DNA of 8,938 nt, taken from assembly GCA_003645845.1 (NCBI GenBank), contig QNCV01000082.1, positions 1 to 8,938 of the forward strand. The letters are read 5' to 3'. The translations under genes and the position numbers were made by a program. Origin of the DNA: Fidelibacterota bacterium (GTDB lineage Bacteria; Fidelibacterota; UBA2242). The notes beneath the pieces were generated by a model. The model had not been told where the DNA came from and ran no database searches. It saw only the letters and a program-made list of their open reading frames with translations. Positions 6,012-8,938 of the stretch are shown here, piece by piece. Position 1 is the stretch's first letter, and each line of letters starts with the position of its first letter.

Positions 6012-7716
6012 TGGCTGTTCCTCCCGCTATTCGTGAAATGGTATTCTTTGGACAAACCTCAATACAACTGTTGCACCGGGTACAAATATCGTCATCAATG
6101 ATAAAATCGCTGGAGATTGCGTCAACCGGGCAATTTTTTATACAGAGTCCGCATTCAATGCAATTGGTTTTATCAATAAAAACCCGCACCAGATCGTTGC
6201 AGACCAGCGCATCGCACCGTTTGTCAATTACATGTCGCTCGTACTCATGACGGTAGTAGCGTAATGTCGTCAAAACCGGATTGGGCGCCGATTGACCCAG
6301 TCCGCATAGAGACCCTTTGATAATTTTTTCACCGAGATCCTGAAGAAAATCCAGGTCTTCCGCTCGTCCGTTTCCGTGAGTAATATTTTCAAGAGTTTCA
6401 AGCATGCGTTTGGTGCCGACCCGGCAGAAAGTACATTTCCCGCAACTCTCACGGGCGGTAAAATCAAGAAAATAGCGGGCTGTTTCGACCATGCAACGAT
6501 CGTTTCCAATGAAAATCAGACCGCCGGAGCCCATGATTGCGCCAAGTGATTTCAGCGAATCGTAATCGATCCGGACGTCGAAGTGTTCCGCCGGAATGCA
6601 ACCGCCGCTGGGGCCGCCGATCTGAACGGCCTTAATGCTGCCTTCTTCGACGCCGCCGATGTCATAGACGACTTCTCTGAGGGTGATCCCCATCGGGACT
6701 TCCACAAGCCCCGGATATTTCAGGTCGCCGGCGAGGGCGAAAAGTTTTGTGCCTTTACTGTTTTCAGTACCAATTTTGGCAAATTCTGCGCCACCCTCGT
6801 TGATTAATACCGGAATATTCGCGAAGGTTTCCACATTATTGATCATTGTGGGAAGACCGTGAAAACCTGAATCGGTGGGATAGGGAGGACGGAAGCGGGG
6901 AGTCCCGCGACTGCCTTCGAGAGAGTGAATCATAGCCGTCTCTTCTCCACAGACAAATGCCCCGGCGCCTTCTTTGATTTTAATCGTTAATTCACGACCA
7001 TTGATATTATTTAAACCGCGATTTATAATATCTTTAATTGCAATTTTAAGATGCTTGATTGCCAGCGGATATTCCGCCCGGCAGTAGATAAATATCTGGG
7101 TTGCACCGGTTGCATGGGCGGCAATCAGCATACCTTCCAGAACCTGATGGGGAACTGATTCCATCATTGAACGGTCCATGAATGCAACGGGATCACCTTC
7201 GTCAGCATTACAGATCAGAACTTTTTCCGGGGATTTTTGATCGTGGAGGAAACTCCATTTCAGTCCGGTTGGGAAGCCGGCGCCGCCACGACCTCTGAGC
7301 CCGGATGTTTTGACTTCATTGATGACATCGATAGGCTGCATTTCCAATGCTTTTTTCAGGGCTGTATATCCGTCATTTTGAATATATTCATCGATGGATG
7401 TCGGATCAATCCGCCCTGCCAGTTTGGTCACCTTGATCATTTCACGGTCACTGCGTTCATGGCGAAAGGACAGGCGCGAACTCTCTTCAAGGTTCAATAT
7501 TTTGTTAATAAATGCCTGTTTCGGTTCGACTTTTTCAAAAAAGACGGAACCATCATCGGTTTCAACCTCAACCAGCGGCTCGGCATAACAATGACCGATA
7601 CAGCCGACACCGATAATTTCGATGTCTGAAATATTTTCTTTGAAAAAATCATAGACTTCTGCCGCACCGGCAGCTAAACCGCAACTTCCGGTACCGATTT
7701 TGATACGTTTTATCAT
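6004..7716 (-). CDS. nuoF: NuoF/HydB-like NADH- and FMN-binding subunit with C-terminal two-cluster ferredoxin
   Basis: The product has 570 residues, longer than plain NuoF because it has extra domains at both ends, as in HydB/HndC-type diaphorase subunits. Residues 1-75 are a thioredoxin-like domain with only three visible cluster cysteines (12, 39, 43). The core holds SGLRGRGGAGFPTG (138-151) and GAGAFVCGEETAMI (250-263) for FMN and NADH, and CNADEGDPVAFMDR (169-182). The [4Fe-4S] site is ESCGKCTFC plus SLCG, giving Cys425, 428, 431 and 471. Cys501 and Cys506 follow, then a ferredoxin domain with Cys519/522/525/529 and 545/548/551/555. It should oxidise or reduce NADH at FMN and pass electrons along the clusters. 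The ATG at 7716 lies 1 base after the nuoE-like stop. Val177 replaces a glycine that is normally conserved. The symbol is by homology: this is a soluble Hyd/Hnd-type subunit, not evidence for complex I. Confidence 0.93.
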   Translation of the reverse strand: MIKRIKIGTGSCGLAAGAAEVYDFFKENISDIEIIGVGCIGHCYAEPLVEVETDDGSVFFEKVEPKQAFINKILNLEESSRLSFRHERSDREMIKVTKLAGRIDPTSIDEYIQNDGYTALKKALEMQPIDVINEVKTSGLRGRGGAGFPTGLKWSFLHDQKSPEKVLICNADEGDPVAFMDRSMMESVPHQVLEGMLIAAHATGATQIFIYCRAEYPLAIKHLKIAIKDIINRGLNNINGRELTIKIKEGAGAFVCGEETAMIHSLEGSRGTPRFRPPYPTDSGFHGLPTMINNVETFANIPVLINEGGAEFAKIGTENSKGTKLFALAGDLKYPGLVEVPMGITLREVVYDIGGVEEGSIKAVQIGGPSGGCIPAEHFDVRIDYDSLKSLGAIMGSGGLIFIGNDRCMVETARYFLDFTARESCGKCTFCRVGTKRMLETLENITHGNGRAEDLDFLQDLGEKIIKGSLCGLGQSAPNPVLTTLRYYRHEYERHVIDKRCDALVCNDLVRVFIDKTNCIECGLCIKNCPVDAISSDFIIDDDICTRCNSCIEVCPKNTISRIAGGTASV

Positions 7717-7717
7717 G

Positions 7718-8173
7718 CTAACCCATCCGCTTATATTGTTTAAGGACTTTTAAGAGTTTTTTACGGTCAAGATTACCGTATACTTTTCCGTTAATACTGA
7801 CAACCGGCGCCAGACTGCAACAACCGAGACAGGCTACGGTTTCCATTGAGAAAAGTCCTTCCGGGTCGGTTTCACCGCTATGAATACCCAGAAAATCTGA
7901 AATCCAGTTAGCCACCAGACTGGAGCCCTTGATATGACAGGCCGTTCCGTCACAAACCGAGATCTTATATTTGCCCGGCTTGATTCGTTTAAACTGGGCA
8001 TAAAAACTTAAAACGCCTTCAACCTCGACTGGCGGAATCGAAAAATAATCCGATATTCTACGTACTGCGTCATCAGAGATATAACCCTCTATCTCCTGGA
8101 TCTGCTGAAGAGCCTTGATCAGATTGCTCCTATCCTTGTCCAGATTCCGGAATGCTAAATGTTGGGCTGTCAT
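7718..8173 (-). CDS. nuoE: NuoE/HydC-like [2Fe-2S] thioredoxin-fold subunit
   Basis: The product has 151 residues, the expected length for the small diaphorase subunit. An N-terminal helical bundle (about 10-65, including SIPPVEVEGVLSFYAQF) precedes the thioredoxin-like [2Fe-2S] domain. The four ligands are all present: Cys74 and Cys79 in VCDGTACHIKGS, and Cys115 and Cys119 in ACLGCCSLAPVVSING. An extra Cys118 sits between the last pair. It carries electrons to or from the FMN subunit encoded next. The ATG at 8173 is preceded by AGGAGAG (8183-8177), a strong ribosome binding site. It is the first gene of the three-gene operon; its stop is separated from the nuoF-like ATG by a single base, implying translational coupling and stoichiometric synthesis. 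No membrane or hydrogenase subunit lies between it and the following two genes. Confidence 0.95.
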   Translation of the reverse strand: MTAQHLAFRNLDKDRSNLIKALQQIQEIEGYISDDAVRRISDYFSIPPVEVEGVLSFYAQFKRIKPGKYKISVCDGTACHIKGSSLVANWISDFLGIHSGETDPEGLFSMETVACLGCCSLAPVVSINGKVYGNLDRKKLLKVLKQYKRMG

Positions 8174-8405
8174 TTACTCTCCTATGCAATTAAATTACTG
8201 GTTAAATAACGGTAGGAAATTTATTGATAATCGGAACGAAATAAAAGATATTCTGAACCCATTTTTCGATTCATTAAATCAATTTGGAATAGGGAGCAAT
8301 TTATTTCCGATCAATTATAATGCTATTTTTCTCATAATTGGTAAAAGTATTTCAATTACAGGCAATAACCCGACCGTGAAAAACCAACTTTCAAGATAGA
8401 TAATG

Positions 8406-8429
8406 CCGGAAGCTTTATCGGATTTCCGG
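8406..8429. other. Inverted repeat CCGGAA / TTCCGG with downstream T-rich stretch
   Basis: The arms CCGGAA (8406-8411) and TTCCGG (8424-8429) are perfect, with a 12-base loop. On the plus strand it is followed by TTGTTTTT (8430-8437), which resembles a weak intrinsic terminator. No plus-strand gene ends just upstream, so it may instead be a regulator site, or it may end an unrecognised short transcript. The stem is short and the loop long, so terminator activity is doubtful. Confidence 0.35.
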
Positions 8430-8494
8430 TTGTTTTTAATAAAATTGTCGGCTTAGCATTGCTTTAGCAGATTTCAAATTACCGGGTAAAATGA

Positions 8495-8510
8495 TGGTAT
8501 GTAATTTGCA
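8495..8510 (+). promoter_or_regulatory. Predicted sigma-54 (-24/-12) promoter of gdhA
   Basis: The sequence TGGTATGTAATTTGCA has GG and GC separated by exactly ten bases and agrees with the consensus TGGCACG-N4-TTGCA at 10 of 12 defined positions; the two differences are C to T in the -24 element. Transcription would start near 8521, giving a leader of about 80 bases. RpoN control of a glutamate dehydrogenase gene makes biological sense, but sigma-54 promoters need an enhancer-binding activator, and no clear NtrC-type site is visible upstream. Confidence 0.55.
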
Positions 8511-8526
8511 AATATTTCTAATCAAA

Positions 8527-8555
8527 TTGAAAAAGCTGAAATTTTAACTTAGAAT
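8527..8555 (+). promoter_or_regulatory. Predicted sigma-70-type promoter of gdhA
   Basis: TTGAAA (8527-8532), a 17-base spacer and TAGAAT (8550-8555) form a good housekeeping-type promoter. Transcription would begin near 8562, leaving about 39 bases before the ATG at 8601. It lies just downstream of the sigma-54 match, so gdhA may have two promoters, or one of the two is fortuitous in this AT-rich DNA. Confidence 0.55.
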
Positions 8556-8600
8556 ATATGAAAATTTGAGCAAGATTATCAAAACAGAAAAGGAGAGAAT

Positions 8601-8938
8601 ATGAGTTATGCGTCTGTCGAAGAATTCATGCAGATGGTTATTTCAAAAAATCCTGCTGAAGCAGAGTTTCATCAGGCTGTACATGAAGTAGTTGAGTTTT
8701 TATGGGATTTTATTCAGGAAAACCCGGTATATCGACATCATAAAATTTTAGAGAGAATTGTTGAGCCGGAACGTGTAATCATGTTTCGTGTACCGTGGCG
8801 AGATGATAAGGGTGACATCCAGGTCAATCGCGGATTTCGTATTGAATTCAATTCTGCCATTGGTCCGTACAAAGGTGGGTTGCGCTTTCACCCGTCAGTG
8901 AATCTCAGTATTTTAAAATTCCTTGGGTTCGAGCAGAC
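8601..8938 (+). CDS. gdhA: Glutamate dehydrogenase, NADP-type hexameric (N-terminal part, cut by window edge)
   Basis: The frame opens at ATG 8601 behind a strong AGGAGAG (8591-8597) and is open for 112 codons to the window edge. The translation matches the N-terminal domain of the hexameric GdhA family: NPAEAEFHQAVHEVVEF (17-33), ILERIVEPERVIMFRVPW (49-66), and the highly conserved glutamate-binding block GPYKGGLRFHPSVNLS (88-103) followed by ILKFLGFEQ. Lys91 corresponds to the substrate-binding lysine of this block. The enzyme interconverts 2-oxoglutarate plus ammonium and glutamate in the cytoplasm; the close resemblance of this N-terminus to the E. coli enzyme suggests NADPH-dependent, assimilatory use. 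Cofactor-binding residues lie beyond the edge, so NADP preference is inferred. It is divergent from the NuoEF/GltD-fusion operon, which could supply NADPH. Confidence 0.96.
   Translation, partial: MSYASVEEFMQMVISKNPAEAEFHQAVHEVVEFLWDFIQENPVYRHHKILERIVEPERVIMFRVPWRDDKGDIQVNRGFRIEFNSAIGPYKGGLRFHPSVNLSILKFLGFEQ

Larger units (their letters stand above)
8174..8600. other. 427-base divergent intergenic region between the redox operon and gdhA
   Basis: This AT-rich region separates the minus-strand nuoE operon from the plus-strand gdhA gene. It holds a hairpin (8406-8429), a small dyad TTACC-G-GGTAA (8479-8489), a sigma-54 match (8495-8510) and a sigma-70-like promoter (8527-8555), listed separately. 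For the minus-strand operon the best -10 candidate is TATAAT at 8319-8314, without a good -35, so its promoter remains unassigned. A plus-strand open frame runs 8115-8399 but is largely antisense to nuoE at its start and has no family features, so I do not call a gene here. Confidence 0.6.

Noticed and set aside
3981..8173. Reading the operon as part of respiratory complex I
   Set aside because: No membrane Nuo subunits or NuoB/C/D/I are present, and the third gene has a GltD-like flavoprotein in place of the NuoG body, so a soluble complex is more likely.
8361..8376. Minus-strand GG-N10-GC element as a sigma-54 promoter for the nuoE operon
   Set aside because: Spacing is right, but only about 7 of 12 consensus positions match and it would leave a leader of roughly 175 bases; not strong enough to annotate.
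8115..8399. Plus-strand open frame of 94 codons between nuoE and gdhA
   Set aside because: Its first part is antisense to nuoE, it has no clear ribosome binding site and no recognisable motif, and the rest lies in AT-rich control DNA.
1..8938. CRISPR arrays, tRNA, rRNA, insertion sequences or phage genes
   Set aside because: I looked for spaced direct repeats, tRNA-like cloverleaf segments, transposase or integrase motifs and terminal repeats, and saw none that could be supported.

Overview
The window looks like a piece of an anaerobic or facultative bacterial chromosome. It carries bacterial sigma-70-type and sigma-54-type promoter sequences, tight operons with 1-8 base overlaps or gaps, and an iron-sulfur-rich NAD(P)H-linked redox complex. 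The phylum cannot be fixed from the sequence. By eye the blaR1/blaI block is more GC-rich and the glutamine-amidotransferase block is AT-rich. All nine complete or partial minus- and plus-strand genes except one belong to recognisable families, and none of the complete frames is broken.

Layout. (1) Positions 1-937, minus strand: a BlaI/MecI-type repressor followed by an overlapping BlaR1/MecR1-type M56 membrane metalloprotease sensor that runs off the left edge. A near-ideal promoter is covered by CTACTA-type half-sites, presumably the repressor's own operator. (2) Positions 1087-1833, minus strand: an exported metallo-beta-lactamase-fold hydrolase of the UlaG-like kind, with a separate short intergenic stretch holding an 8-base tandem repeat. 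(3) Positions 2052-3948, plus strand: a probable operon of a class I glutamine amidotransferase, endonuclease V and a PspC-domain membrane protein, with gaps of 5 and 2 bases. (4) Positions 3981-8173, minus strand, convergent with block 3: a three-gene operon in the order nuoE-like, nuoF/hydB-like and a large fusion protein ([2Fe-2S] domain, GltD/NfnB-like flavoprotein, two-cluster ferredoxin). (5) Positions 8174-8600: a 427-base divergent intergenic region. (6) From 8601, plus strand: the start of NADP-type glutamate dehydrogenase (gdhA), cut by the right edge.

How the genes fit together. The nuoE/nuoF/GltD-fusion trio has the architecture of a soluble NADH- and NADPH-handling, possibly flavin-based electron-bifurcating complex. 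No hydrogenase, formate dehydrogenase or Nuo membrane subunit is seen in the window, so the likely reaction is an exchange among NADH, NADPH and ferredoxin. The neighbour gdhA consumes NADPH and ammonium, and its upstream region holds a good sigma-54 (-24/-12) match plus a sigma-70-like promoter. This suggests that nitrogen supply and reductant supply are linked here. That link is inference from adjacency and promoter sequence.
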